DNA of 64,000 nt from Effrenium voratum (GCA_963377175.1 CAUJNA010000506.1:124001-188000); one strand, 5' to 3'. Positions 12,065-24,745 are shown, counted from the first letter of the stretch. Notes: generated by a model not told the origin, from the sequence alone. Translations and numbers: made by a program.

Positions 12065-12760
12065 AAAAACACCGTCCCGAAGACCAAGCCTTGCCAAAAC
12101 GGCATGAAGCTGTGAAGTGAGTTTGCCCAGACAAATGCTGTGGCTCAATGGCACAAGAACGAGTACATGAGTCAGGCGCGGCACTTCTGAGTCTGTCGGC
12201 TCATCGATTCCAAACCGCAACTCGGTTTCCGTCTCATCCACTTCAAAACAAGCATTCAACACAAGGCGCTTCGATACGCGACCTGCACAAACAACGAAAA
12301 ACAACTATGTTCTACCAGGTGAGTTACCCCACCCAGCCTGTCGAGCAAGGCAAAATACCCTGAAGAGCACGTTTCGGACTGCAAATGTGAAACTCCACTA
12401 GTATGAGCTGATGTTGCCGAAATGCAAAATCCAAACATACCAATTGTAACAATCACAACTACATGAGTATAAGATGGAACTGGGCGAATGCTAAAGGACA
12501 TGAGATGAACAGTACACACCGCAAAATGCATACCTATGAACACACCCAAGACAATGTTTTAACAGCACACCTGTACCACCCAAAACCACCCCCTTAAGGG
12601 GAAGCCTAGGGAAATCCGCTAACATGGGAATAGTCCCGGAGAAATGTGATTCGGAGGTTCTCTGGAGCTTCTCAAGTCTGTCCTGCGTCTCTGCGCGCTT
12701 GATACGAGCGCGTGCTGCACGCTCTGCCATAGCACTCCTTAGCGACAGGAAAGCCAGCCA
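12065..12760 (-). CDS. Two candidate exons of an unidentified gene
   Basis: At about 12750-12650 the minus strand encodes a charged helical stretch (MAERAARARIKRAETQDRL), a likely coiled coil. At about 12245-12090 it encodes an acidic then hydrophobic stretch (VDETETELRFGIDEP, later LTHVLVLVPLSH). Both frames are open and bounded by AG on the 5' side, but donors are uncertain and the two may not be linked. Confidence 0.3.
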
Positions 12761-13331
12761 GCTGTTGGCTCGTGGGTCCAACCACCAAACTGGGACTAGC
12801 GCGCCCAGTCAAATCTGGTGACGTTCAGCAGAGACGGACCGGAGCGTGGGCCAGTATCCGGTAAACATGAAGCAGCAAAAAGGCAAAGTGCACAGCCCGA
12901 AGAAGTGTGGCAAATGCAGCGTGAATGGCCTCTGGGAAAGTGCCACCTTCACGGGGTTCTGGGAAATTGCCACCTTCAAGATCCGGCGGCTTCATTCATA
13001 CCGCATTGGCCTTGTTAGGCTGACTCTGTGAATTGTGGGTGTGTGTCGCCAAGAAACCGACCGCAAACTGTGGTCATTCCCAGATTGCACCAGCTTTTGC
13101 CCATCCATCAAGTTTAACATGCTCAATAAGCCACGAGTTCAGAAACAAAGACTGCGAACATCATGCTGCCCCCGATCTGCCACATTCCCCCAACTGCCCC
13201 AGTCATATACGGGGTCGTCTCAAAATGGGGGCAACCTCCCAAAATGTTTTTCCCTTTGGTTCCCTTTACAACAAACAAAATGGGGTACCCTCAAAAAAAA
13301 GAGGACCCCCCCCCCAACCGGCCAAGGCGGC

Positions 13332-13393
13332 TCTGCCGCACGCTCCACCGCGAGCACCGCCGCCCGCTCCGCGCGCGCGGCCTTGCTGGCAGC
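13332..13393 (-). CDS. Candidate exon, Ala/Arg/Glu helical
   Basis: A 62-nt exon between a ccgag acceptor and a GC donor encodes AASKAARAERAAVLAVERAA, a strongly helical, probably coiled-coil segment. It may belong with the exons at 13869-13967 and 14655-14697. No function can be assigned. Confidence 0.35.
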
Positions 13394-13868
13394 CTCGGAA
13401 TTTGGGTCCCGCCAAGTGGCCGGGTGGTGCCCTTTTGGTGTTGGTGCCAAAAGGAAACCACGCAGAAGCCAAAGCTTTTTTGGGGGGGGCTTCTATTCTG
13501 GAGACACGCTTCCCCTTGACTAAGTCACCCTAAGGGTCACTCTTAGCCCTAGCTTAGCCCCCGGCCCTTGCTATGGCTAACCACCCCATCCAGTTTGCAA
13601 AAGGAGTCTCCTGATTCATCCCAATCTTTGAGCTTCCCTTGGACTGAAGTGGCGCATACTGAAATGTCATGGTGTTGGGGCTTTTTGCGTCAAAGAGTCG
13701 TCATTCACAATCAGAATAGGTAGGCGCAACTTGAGCAGCCTCTCCCCGGTACTTCCTGTCCCAAGAAAAGCAGTTGGTGCCTTCCCGCAGGCACAAGTCC
13801 TGGCGGAGCATTGCTTGGTAGCCTCAGGTGATCTGATGGCCGATCTGATTGGCTCGAATCCAAGCCGC

Positions 13869-13967
13869 CTTTCGAGCTTCCTTGGTGGGCACGGTCTCCC
13901 AGCCTTCCTCCGGCACCGGAGCGGGCGGTTCTTCTTCTGCTTCGTCTTCTGGTTCAGCCGACGCAGC
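13869..13967 (-). CDS. Candidate exon, acidic linker
   Basis: A 99-nt phase-0 exon from a ggctcag acceptor to a GC donor (cgaaag|gcggct) encodes an acidic, Pro-rich 33-residue stretch (AASAEPEDEAEEEPPAPVP, then EEGWETVPTKEARK). The border grammar and codon use match the recognised genes. A Lys-rich stretch just upstream in the same sense (KKSGKKPNAPKQAQ, 14697 to about 14655) may be a neighbouring exon. Confidence 0.4.
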
Positions 13968-15699
13968 CTGAGCCAAGTCCAAAAGCCCTCCACGGGCGCC
14001 CCCGACAGGCCCAGCTTTCATGAAGGTGAGAGCAGCAAAGCGGGCGAAACGCACTCAAACCGATCCGCCTCCCGATTGTGACTCAATTCTTGTGCCTTAT
14101 GCGTCAGTGTTGACTTCAGCGATTGAAGACAACACTATACTCCAATTGCTCATGTGAAGACCCGCAAACCCGCGCCTGCGGCTCTGGCTTGCTCTTGGCA
14201 GGTGCCAGTGGCTCCTGGCCCGAAAATGCGGGTCCCTTTCTTGGGCCCAGCAATAGACAGGCCACTGCAGGTCTGGGGGGGGAGCTCTCTTGGGGTCGGT
14301 CTGGCCCAGCGAATGGGAGGACAATGCGGATGGTGCACCTCGCATTGGGGGATGTCGACCCTTCACTGGCAAAGCGAAGAGTCCCTTCCATCTGAGCCAT
14401 GAAATCTAACTCAAAGATGGTCCACTTCAAGGCCCACAAAGCCAACCTGTGTTGCCCGCTGCCCCCCACTATCAGCGGATTGACTTTTTAAGAACCACCG
14501 AACTTGGTGTCTCTTGGCGGATTTCTCCAAACCTCATTCGGGTGTGAATTCTGTCTTTTGCAAAGGGCCATTTTGACAGGGATCCCCAAATGTTGGTAAG
14601 GGGAAACCCATTTCGGGGGTTCCATTCGGAGACAAACCCATTCTCACACCGATCCCTGCGCCTGCTTCGGGGCGTTCGGCTTCTTGCCGGACTTCTTCTT
14701 AGGCTTAGGGCCTCGAATCGAGGTCAAACCAAACAGGGTTGCGGCCTTTTTGGGGCGCCAAAAGGGGCGCCGGTTGCATTGGGTGTTTGTTCAAGCAACT
14801 GGTTTGGGGACTTGGGACCTTGCCATTTGGATCGATCGGCAATCGGCGATCCGATTCGTTGGGCAATGAACTGCGGAGCCTGACATCAAATTTCAGGCTA
14901 GGGCTCTTTTTGTGGTTGAAGGGGAGCCCTAAGGCAACAACCCCCCTTGTCGGACCCCCTTTTTCAACCAAAAGGCAACCCCACTAACCATTGGAGGTGC
15001 CGATTCCTTTGAGAAACACATCTGAGGACTATGAGATGCATCGTTCGGCGCAACCTTAGCCAGAACAATATCTTTATTTCTGTTCTTTTTTTCTTCTTTT
15101 TTTTGGGGGGGGGGGGGTGGAGGGGTGGGACTCGGGTCCCGGGCCGGAGGTCTCGCCCAGGCCTCTCAACAGGTCCTCGGAAAAAAGGAGGGCGAGGACT
15201 GATTTGTGTTGGCGCGCTTGCCCTTCCCAAAACGGGAAAAAAGAAGAGAAAAAACGTGTTAAAAATCGGGGACTTGATGTTGGTTACTTGGAAAAACCGG
15301 GGGTGGCTACTTGAAGCATTCAGTAATTCTCTTGATAGGGTGAGGCTAAGCTCATGCGGTGAGAGCTTGCCGCGGCTCCAGAACTCTACAAGCAGCAAAC
15401 AAGAATGGGCCCTGAAATGCCACACTCGCCCCAAAGAACCAGCCAGCATGATTCGAACAGGCAACGTGTAGCCTCACACTGTATCATCCCCCATTGCCCA
15501 GCCACTTCGGTGACGAAAAGCATACCTCTCACTGACCGACACTGTCACTCACCTTCACAGCAAGAACCCCTACCACTCCAGAGGGTCGTAAAAAGAAGAG
15601 GGGAAAAAAAAGGAGAAGAACAAAAAGAGAGGGGGAAAAAAAGAAAGAAAAAGGGAGAGGGGAAAAAACAAAAACGCGGCACCTCAGCCCCAACCGCGC

Positions 15700-17172
15700 T
15701 CCTCAAGCGGCCGGTCGTCCTCCTGGGGCGTCGTCTCCGGCGGCTTCTGCCGGCTCCGCCGTCGGCCTGCCAGCGCTCTTGCATGAACAGGCAACCAAAA
15801 CCAAACAATTCGCTTAACCACAAACAAGCGTCGGGGGGAGGGGGGTGGGGGGGTTCAGCAGGTTCAGATTAGGCCGCCGAACTTGGAGATCAGTGGCAAA
15901 CATGCAAGGAAAAGTTGTGCTGGTTCAACATACGCGGGGTCCCAGTGACACAGGATGCCCCGCCTGCAGCTTTGCAACTATCCACCATGCGTTCAATGTG
16001 CATTTGGGTCTTGGAATCCGACGTTTCGCGCATGCGCGCTTTACCTTTGCGTGAGCTTGCCGACCAAAGTCTTCATATATCCCGCACATTTCGTGAGCCG
16101 CACTCCAGCCATCTAGTTGAAGAATGTGCTGAATGTGCTCGGTTTCATTCATCTGAACAAACTGCGCTGTACTAAGCGGGTGTGAATCGTCTCCCACCTG
16201 CCATGGATGCAGGGCGGCTTTCCACCACATCTGGAGGAGCCTGGGCAGTCGAAGTGGCGTCGTCGCGGCGAGTTGCGCAGTTTGATGTCCCGAATCTGCC
16301 CGCTCCGCTTGCGAATGACTCCATCAGCTTCGTTTCACTCCTGCTCGCCACTGGCAGCTTGGTTGAGACATAGCCACACCTCCCTAACCACAAAACTAGC
16401 CAGCTTTCCTGCCTTGGAAACAAAAATTTGCCGCAGAAAGATCTGTCCGGTTTGCTCTCTTTCCCCGAGGCGCGTCATTCATCTTCGCCAGCAACGACGT
16501 CACGGTGAAGGCTTCCTCAGGCACCTTCTGGCTCTGCACAGGCCTGTCAGGGGGGACGCCTGGCGCACACTTTTCAGTGGGTCTTCCACTTTGTCGCAGG
16601 TTTCGGGATCCGGGGCGCTTTACACAAACCCCACAAACACCCCCCCTTCCCCACAAAGAGTCCCCCCCCAAAAGAAAAAGCGGACCGACTGCGCTTCCCT
16701 CGTCGTCAGCCACGCTTCCCCCCCTTTCGCCTGAAGGAAGTGCCCAGGAGGCCTTCTAAGATGGAGCTCCACCTGTGCCCCGTGGCGACTGAGGCAAGAG
16801 CCATGTGGCTGTGGTTGTCAAAGCCGTTTTGGGATCCCTTGGGGGTAGGTGAATTCACCACCAATTTTAGAACCTATTTTAGTGGGGATTGGGAAGTTCA
16901 CTGGGGTACGGGATCTGACCCAAGGCCAAGTCTTGGAACCCTTGCAAATGGCGCCGAAATGAAGCCGCAGAAAACAACCATGAGTTCATCCGGGTGGCTC
17001 ATCGGGCGGCGTGCTTCTCAATGCGTCCTCTACCGCTTTCTCCTCGGGCGCTGGCACTTTGCTTAGTCAAACAGTAGTAACATGCATTGGAGGGCAGGGG
17101 TTGGGGAAATGTCTGTGTGTGTGTGTGTGGCATGCACAAATGCAAGTATGTCCATCTTATGTTTGATATTTA

Positions 17173-17205
<33 letters not shown>

Positions 17206-17480
17206 GTATATAGAGAGAGCGAGATATGCTTCAAACCCTAACGCAGCACATAAGCAGGACATGCATATTGTGCTTCTTCTTCAGTCGAAAACGAGGCATT
17301 GCAACACGTCCGGCCTTGTGCTCCTCCTTCACAGGCACAGAAGGCATGGCGCCGGAAGGACTTGTCTCAAGGCTGTTCCCGGGCATCCGCGACTCACGGC
17401 ACTTCCGCCAAACGGGGCTGAGCCGGTGGAAAAACACGGGCTCCTCGGGTTCGGGAGAAAGTGCGCCGGGCTTTTTTGGG
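15700..17480 (-). CDS. Several weak candidate exons of unidentified gene(s)
   Basis: Minus-strand frames with coding-like composition occur at about 17480-17350 (EPEEPVFFHRLSPVWRKC), 16560-16420 (PVQSQKVPEEAFTVTSLL), 16170-15950 (FVQMNETEHIQHILQLDGW) and 15785-15705 (TAEPAEAAGDDAPGGRPAA). They lie downstream of the sulfatase gene. Splice borders are not resolved and none matches a family I know, so this entry marks a probable gene body rather than a model. Confidence 0.25.
16799..16924. mobile_element. MITE-like element (copy 2)
   Basis: Begins catgtggctgtggttgtcaaa and ends near ggatctgacccaa. The interior aggtgaattcaccacc and ttagaacctattttagtggg is shared with the copies at 30.1 kb and, reversed, 52.6 kb. 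The termini are more diverged than in copy 3. Confidence 0.6.
17160..17220. repeat. TA/TATACA microsatellite
   Basis: About 55 bases of tatatgtatatacata type, followed by agagagag. Confidence 0.8.
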
Positions 17481-18570
17481 ATTTTGGGTTGCACAGTCTC
17501 AAGCCTGCCCCCCGCTCGGTGCTTCCGACGCCGCGCTCTTGAGCCGCACCAGGAGAAGGGGCGGCGGGTTCATGCCCTGATGGACCTGAGCCTAGATCAA
17601 CAACCGTCTTTCAAAGTTTCAAAGCATGCCAGGCCAAGCCGTCCCAGTCAGCAAAGGACCAACCCGCTTGGGCGGAGCCTATTTCACGCGCGCCAGTCCT
17701 CATGCCGCATTTCGGCACGAATCTTTGCCGGCGCTCCTTGGGCACGTCTTTTTTGAGGGGCTCCCTTCGAAGCGTTTCGCCCGTAGTTCTGTGTCCAAAG
17801 TCTTGAGACCCCTTTGAAGCGGCCAAAACGTAACTTGGGACACGCAAGTTTGGGCCAAGCGTCAGAGTGCTCCAAAGTACCAGTCTTTGACGGCTTGGAG
17901 GAACTGGAAGACTTCTGTGGCAACATCCTGCGAACGGCGAGCAGGGCTGAGGCGAATGGTGCACATCCTTGGAATGTCTGGTGCTCCAGTCCTGATGCTT
18001 CAGGTTCTTGTCGGGGTGCCAACTCAGGCAGGCAGCCTGGAGCAAATGTGGCTTAGGGAGCCAAAACCCCCAAATTCTCCTCACAGTGTCTCGCGGCCTC
18101 GCGTGTTTCTCTTGCGCAGCCAAAGCAACATGCTTCCCCCATCTTGCTGCTGCTCCTCCCTTTTAAACGGCGTCCTTTGTACCCTTGGAGGCCCGGGCCA
18201 ATCGATTTATGAAACTCTGCCAAGCAGCCATGTAGGCCCTGCGTCGGTGTGCCAGGGGCTTCTCGCGGGACCTCAGCTGAAATGGGTCAACCGGTCAACG
18301 TCTAAAGTTGGTCCCTGTGATCCCCCCGAACAACCCGACGGGCTTGTTTGGAAAATGACATCTCTACGTTGTCCGAAGCCTCTCCAAGGTCACAAAGTGT
18401 TCTTCTGATGTTGGACCCATGACCGGCAACCTGAACATCTTGACGTCCACAGTGAGGTCTGCATGCTTTTCCGGCAAGGATGGGATCTCAGTCGAGGATT
18501 TCTGTGGCCCAATCGGCCCGGAATCCAACCATCGGCCTCTGCGCGCCTGGACATCCCAGGTAGTAACTCT

Positions 18571-20845
18571 TCAGACCACCACCACCGCCGGGTCAAAGAT
18601 CTGTGAGGCCTCCCGAAGCCACTGCCGAAGCTTCTTGTAATCCTCCTGGTCAAAGCCTTTGTACGTGCGTTTCAGCTTGCGCATGATCTTCTTCTTCCCC
18701 AGCGGAACGAAGAAGCGCTGCCAAACCTGATAATCTTCATGCTTCGCCTGACGATCCACCTCCTCCGGGTCGAAGAGCTTCTTCAGCTCCTGGTGCAACT
18801 CTTCCACCACCTGCTGCTGCTGGCTGGCCAGGTTCCTCAGCTCCCCCGGGTCCTCATCCACATCAAAGAGCTGCGGCGTATAGGTGTCGGGGGAAAACGC
18901 CGACAAGGTGTGGCCAAAGCTGATGTACTTCCACTGGCCCTTGCGCACCATGAAAGAACCCGTGTTGCCCATGTTCGAGTGGTACTGCGAGACCACCGCC
19001 CGGTCTTCCCCGGCCGTCACCGCCATCGACGGGGGCGCCAGGGAGGGCGCGTTGGCGAGCGGCAGCACGCTCTTCCCGGCCAGCTCTGAGTGCCTGGACC
19101 AGTCGACCTCCCCGGCCATGTCCAGCAACGTGGGGAAAACATCCACCAGGGACGTCAGCTGCCTTACCCGCCGCCCTTTTGCGACGCCAGGCCCTGCGAT
19201 GGCAAAAGGAACGCGAGAGGAGGCCTCGTACATGGAGTTCTTCCAGTCCTGGCGGTGCTCCATGTTCATCTCGCCGTGGTCCGACACATACATCAGGTAA
19301 GTGTTACTCAGGTTGTAGCCCTTGTCCTTCAACGACTCCCAGACCTGATTCAGCAGGTAGTCCGCCTCGGCACACATTGCGTAGTACGTCTTGCGGACCT
19401 TCAGGATATCTTGGTCTGTGTAGCTTGTCTCCTGCACATGCTTGGACACCGACATGTAGCTATCGTACGGGTGCCAGCTTTCAGGAAAGCCTGCCGGCCA
19501 CTGAGGAACCACTATCTTGTCTTCGTTGACCTTGGCCAGCCAGGTTGCGTTCGTCTGGAATGCTGGATGGGGGATGTTCAGAGAGCAGTGCAGGAAGAAA
19601 GGCGCGTCATTCTGCCCAGCAGGCGGCAACTGTTTGATCCATTCCCGGCAACGCTCCACTGTTTTCCAGTCCTCCGGGTGGACCTTGTTATTTGTGTCCG
19701 AGGTCATAGACAAAGGCTCCCTCTTGGTTGGCCGTCGGATGTCGGCGGCGCGCGTGGTGATGTCGATCACGGGGCCGGGCCCGTGAAAGCCAGTGGCCGA
19801 GATGTTGGCGGCGGCCGCTTCGTCATTCATCAGCGCTGCGCCAATGTCCACCTTGCCATAGAGCCTCACCCCGTAGCCTAACCTTGCCAGGCGTTTGGGC
19901 CTTGTGTAGTTTTATCCCATGCTCGCAACTCTTCTCTCAAACCTCCTTTGGGCCCGGTTACCAACTCTGGCAAAACCCACCTGGCCACGCCAGAGAAGAT
20001 GGTCTCGGAGTAGTTCTGCGTCTTGGCCCAGGCCGAGCATTGCTCTGGCCCGTAGTACTTCACGCAGCTTGCGTCCAGCTCACCGCTCGGGGAGGCCGCC
20101 AGACCCTTCTGGTTGGACCAAGCCCGGATTTGGTCCGTGCGCCTCCCGGAGCACATGGAGGTCCTGGGAAAGAGCGCAAGTCCAAACATGCCCCATTGCC
20201 TTTGAAACATTTGAACCCCTCTTTGGGTGTGAAATGTCCAAGAAGGTTCGGTCCCCTTCTGTCGCCTTGGTCCTCTCAAACCAACCACCAAGGTGCAAAT
20301 CCGGCAAGCCCCCCCCCCTTTCCTCCCCGCCCTTTTCACCCGGCGCCTGGAGGGCACGCACTGGGGGCTGTTCGCGTAGCTCCGCACGAAGCTGGTGCCC
20401 TCCTCCGCGAGGCGCCGCAGAAACGGAAGCTCCACCGCCTGGGCCTCCACAGAGGAGAAATCCACCAGGCGCCCGTCCATGCCTTAGCCCCCCGAACCAG
20501 GGCTTTTTTTGCTGGCGCTGTTTTGTTCCCGAAGGGCCAAGAAAAGGCAATGAAATACAGAACTGTTGCCCCCCCCCCCCCCCCGTCTTTTTGCTTGTCT
20601 TTGCCCCCCCCCAACCAAGAAAAGGCGGTTCCACAACAACCTTCCCAAACAGATAAACAGATTGTGGGGCCATCCATCATGAGTCAGCCCCATTGGTCAA
20701 AGCGGAAACCTCGACAAAAGACGAGGGGAGAAAAGGGATGGCACTCGACCAAAACGCTGTCGGTCATCAGGAAGAGTATGTTGGGGCGCTTCGCCAGCGC
20801 CAGCAAAGGAGCCAGGGGCATCAAAAGAAGCATCTTGTGTGCCAT
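18571..20845 (-). CDS. Arylsulfatase K-like sulfatase, complete, four exons
   Basis: Encodes a 567-residue sulfatase closest to animal arylsulfatase K (human about 536), a lysosomal enzyme removing 2-O-sulfate from glucuronate. Exons are 20845-20758, 20482-20347, 20163-19991 and 19877-18571. All three introns are GC-AG, and joining them restores the family alignment: MTDS+MDGRL, CVPSR+TSMCSG, SG+YGVRLYGK. A short hydrophobic leader (MLLLMPLAPLLALA) precedes the sulfatase start KRPNILFLMTDS. The catalytic motif CVPSR puts the formylglycine cysteine at residue 71. NIPHP is near 233, DHGE at 332-335 and EHRQxxKxSMYEA follows. Several N-glycosylation sequons suit a secretory or lysosomal-type enzyme. 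Relative to the animal protein there is an insertion of about 30 residues before the HGYR-like segment. All key residues are present, so it should be active. The 80-bp satellite starts about 100 bp upstream of the ATG. Confidence 0.9.
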
Positions 20846-20939
20846 GGCGCCTTGCGCGCCTTGCGCCCCGTAAAGACTTGAAACTGAAGCCAAAGCGGAG
20901 GAAAGGAGACAATTGAAAGAGCACTGAAACTTCAAAGCA

Positions 20940-22121
20940 AAACAGACCACCCAAACAGTCCCACACATGTCAGCCAGACTTCCAACAACCCCTCTGTATG
21001 CCTCAATAATAATAGACAAAACAGACCACCCAAACAGTCCCACACATGTCAGCCAGAAACTTCCAATAACCCTCTGCATGCATCAATGATTATAACAAAA
21101 CAGACCACCCAAACAGTGCCACACATGTCAGCCAGAAACTTCCAATAACCCTCTGCATGCATCAATAATAATAAACAAAACAGACCACCCAAACAGTCCC
21201 ACACATGTCAGCCAGAAACTTCCAATAACCCCTCTGTATGCATCAATAATAATAAACAAAACAGACCACCCAAACAGTCCCACACATGTCAGCCAGAAAC
21301 TTCCAGTAACCCCTCTGTATGCATCAAGAATAATAAACAAAACAGACCACCCAAACAGTGCCACACATGTCAGCCAGACTTCCAACAACCCCTCTGTATG
21401 CATCAATAATAATAAACAAAACAGACCACCCAAACAGTCCCACACATGTCAGCCAGAAACTTCCAGTAACCCCTCTGTATGCATCAAGAATAATAAACAA
21501 AACAGACCACCCAAACAGTGCCACACATGTCAGCCAGACTTCCAACAACCCCTCTGTATGCATCAATAATAATAAACAAAACAGACCACCCAAACAGTCC
21601 CACACATGTCAGCCAGAAACTTCCAATAACCCCTCTGCATGCATCAATGATTATAAACAAAACAGACCACCCAAACAGTCCCACAAATGTCAGCCAGAAA
21701 CTTCCAATAACCCCTCTGTATGCATCAATAATAATAAACAAAACAGACCACCCAAACAGTCCCACACATGTCAGCCAGAAACTTCCAACAACCCCTCTGT
21801 ATGCATCAATAATAATAAACAAAACAGACCACCCAAACAGTGCCACACATGTCAGCCAGACTGCCAACAACCCCTCTGTATGCATCAATAATAATAAACA
21901 AAACACACCACCCAAACAGTCCCACTCATGTCAGCCAGAAACTTCCAATAACCCCTCTGTATGCATCAATAATAATAAACAAAACAGACCACCCAAACAG
22001 TCCCACACATGTCAGCCAGAAACTTCCAATAACCCCTCTGTATGCATCAATAATAATAAACAAAACAGACCACCCAAACAGTCCCACACATGTCAGCCAG
22101 AAACTTCCAATAACCCCTCTT
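20940..22121. repeat. 80/81-bp satellite, about 15 tandem copies
   Basis: The unit contains aacagaccacccaaacagtc, cacacatgtcagccagaaac and ttccaataacccctctgtat, with spacing of 78-81 bases. Copies differ by only a few bases (cagtccc/cagtgcc, gtatg/gcatg). Because 81 is a multiple of three, both strands carry long open frames of repeated 27-residue units, which are not genes. The array begins directly upstream of the sulfatase start. Confidence 0.95.
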
Positions 22122-22345
22122 TAATGATGATGATAGTCATAATGATAGTAATAATAATGATCATCATAATAATAATAATAATGATAATAGTAACAATCAA
22201 TATTGATATGTATACACATATATACATATATACATATATATATATATATGTATATATGTATATATACATACATATATATATATATATATACATATATATT
22301 TCTACATATATATATATATATATTATAGATATATGTATGTATCGA
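22122..22345. repeat. ATG/ATA then TATA microsatellite
   Basis: The satellite array is followed without a gap by gatgatgatagt/ataata words (22122-22195) and then by tatatacata tracts. Confidence 0.85.
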
Positions 22346-22411
22346 GCGTGTATAATATGTACACAAGTGGCCATGACCCCGCCAAACACGACTGCCCAAC
22401 GGCTCGCTCAC

Positions 22412-22548
22412 CCGCTGGCCCGCTTGCCCGAGGCCCCGCGCTTCCGCATGTCCGCGAAGACCGCCTCGGCCACGCGCCGCGCCTTGGCGGACACCGGCCA
22501 CTCCACGCCCTTCGGCAGCAGAAGCTCCGCCTCCGGCCGCGCGGCGTG
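22412..22548 (-). CDS. Candidate exon, Ala/Arg/Lys-rich helical
   Basis: A GC-rich 137-nt exon from a ggcaag acceptor to a strong GT donor (agcgg|gtgagc) encodes HAARPEAELLLPKGVEWP followed by KARRVAEAVFADMRKRG. Its base composition contrasts sharply with the AT-rich satellite next to it. It must belong to a gene upstream of the sulfatase. No family is recognised. Confidence 0.45.
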
Positions 22549-24329
22549 CTTGCCGCACGGCGTGGCGGGAGGGCGCGGTGGCGGGAGGGTGGAGGAACCC
22601 GTGGAAAAACATATGTTTGAATCAACGATTCTTCGCATTTCACAGAACGATTTTGAATTTATGACTGCTAGTTGATGTTTGGGGCGAGAAAAACGCAGTC
22701 TCCAAATTTGGGGCAGGCTGAAGGGCATCCAAGGAGGATGCTTCTGGTTTTTAAGCTGCGAGAAGGCCTTGCTTGGATTCTTGAAGACGAATCTACCTTA
22801 AAGGAAGGCTGTTCAAACGGAAGGAGCCTGCGAAAGCAGGGAATCCCTCTGCTGTCCAGCACTCAAACTCACCAAAAAAAAACAGATGCTTAAAACAGGG
22901 ATACCTGATCCCAGCACCCAAGCTGGAAGCCACGCTGTGTGCGAGATATGTTGCCTAAGCGTGTCAAAGCCACTTGGACTGGGTGTCCATGTTGGCTTCC
23001 TTTTCAACCCAACAGACCCACGCGGTTTTTCAGCCATCGGTCCGCGGCGCCGCCTTCGGCTTGGGCGGGCAGGCCTGCCCCGCCTGACTGCCCGCTGCCG
23101 CCTAGCCAGGCCATGACCCCATCTTGCACCAGCCGCAATCTCCCCTTGTCCAATCGCTCAATGTTCAAAAAGTCAAAACCCCAAGTAGGATGGTCATGGT
23201 CCAATCGCACAATGAAAAGGCAACACCCAAAGATGGGCATGGCTCACACTCCAAGAAATGCAGCAGCCTGTGCGCACGGCGCAAGAATCGATGCACTTTC
23301 TCTCAGACGAGGACCCTCGATTGGGTCGCCCGCCTGCGCCTTGGGCCCTGCAAGTTTTGGCTTCTTACCTGGCAAGGGCCCTCATAGGCATGCAAGGAAA
23401 TCTGGGCCATGCCGGGAAGCCGCGTTTCTCGGCAACATCTGCCAAACCTGGAGTCTCCCAAACACCTGTTTGCACCTGAGGGAGCAAAGCTTCCAGAGAT
23501 CCAACCCAACCTGGTTTGGTTCTCAGATGGTGCGAGCAGCTCGTTCCCAAAACCCGCCTTAATCCGGCACCCAAAGCAAGACTTCAACCAAATGGTCGTG
23601 TTTCACAAGAGGCGGGTGATTCGAATTGGCTCGCAAAGAGCCAAAAGGAGTCCCATCGACACACTTGACGAAGACATATCTGAACCAGTCTCCGCAAGAT
23701 GAGGAAACTGGGAGCCTCCTCGCATTTTTTGCAAACAACCCGGGCTGGAGAGCCCTCTTATCCTCTAAAAGAAAACAAGAATGATCCTCTCGAGCTGTCA
23801 GGGCTCCCTGTCCCCAAGCGTCGCCGGAGGTGCCCGGAGCCAGGCTCCACTTCTTCTGCCGCGGCGGGGGCCTAAGGCCAAAAAGTCCCCAAGCTTGCCC
23901 AAGGGCTTGGGCTTTGGTGAGGTTGGGGGTTCCAAAAGGGGTGCCTCAGCTGTCTTTGTGGACTCCTTCAGACTGTCCACCCAGAGCGAGCGTGCGCATG
24001 GCCCCTCCAGGATGTGGGAAGAAAGAGGGCGATGGGCCAAAGGTAAAACGGCAACGGTCCCACGACTTTCTAATCTGCAAGGCTCTTTCGCCTTGCAGGT
24101 GGTGAGGAGCTGGCCGAAGCCAAACAATTCTTGCTACGCGTTATCGCAGCGTTCTCCACAGGAAATCGAGTTTTGGCCCCTTGGTCGTGAAAATGGGCAG
24201 GCCCCCCTTGTTCTCAGAAAAACAACCGTAGACTCAAGATAGCTATGTCAGCTCATACATTGGGAAGGACCAGGATTTTCCAACTAGGATGCTACAGCCA
24301 ACACACTTTATTGACAAACGCCAAAACCG

Positions 24330-24337
24330 CCTCTCTC

Positions 24338-24404
<67 letters not shown>
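24330..24404. repeat. (CT)n microsatellite
   Basis: About 75 bases of ct/ctcg dinucleotide repeat. A second, interrupted CT tract lies at 24603-24745 and includes a run of ten c residues. Confidence 0.95.
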
Positions 24405-24406
<2 letters not shown>

Positions 24407-24602
24407 TCCAATAGTTAGCTTCACACAGGTGTCGCTTTAAGCTCACCTCAGGGGGTCTGCAATAGATGGCTGTTTGATGGACCCAAATGACCTCTGCCAA
24501 AAGCGGGGCACCCAGCTTGCTGGGATCTGGCACGGCTTTGTAGATGAAAGCCTTGGGCCTGAGTGCAGGCAATGGGATTCGCATTGCAACTTGTTGTTCC
24601 CC

Positions 24603-24647
24603 ACTCTGGCCCTCTCCCTCTCTCGCCCTCTCTCTCTCCCTCTCTCC

Positions 24648-24708
<61 letters not shown>

Positions 24709-24712
24709 TCCT

Positions 24713-24744
<32 letters not shown>

Positions 24745-24745
24745 C
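24603..24745. repeat. Interrupted CT-rich microsatellite
   Basis: About 140 bases of ctctct with ccct interruptions. Spurious Ser/Leu and Arg/Glu frames run through it. Confidence 0.9.

Noticed and set aside
18739..19881. Long plus-strand open frames across the sulfatase
   Set aside because: They are antisense to the large last sulfatase exon, which has clear catalytic motifs; GC-rich codon use keeps the opposite strand open.
20880..20905. Possible relict spliced leader upstream of the sulfatase (ctttggcttcag)
   Set aside because: Only about 12 of 21 positions match the leader, near chance for this length of search; it may simply be a pyrimidine-rich trans-splice acceptor.
20940..22121. Possible CRISPR array
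   Set aside because: Units are contiguous with no unique spacers and no cas genes nearby; the DNA is eukaryotic. It is a tandem satellite.
21128..22675. Long open frames on both strands (up to 385 codons) across the satellite
   Set aside because: They arise because the repeat unit is 81 bp, a multiple of three; the peptides are perfect tandem copies with no domain and run into TA microsatellite.
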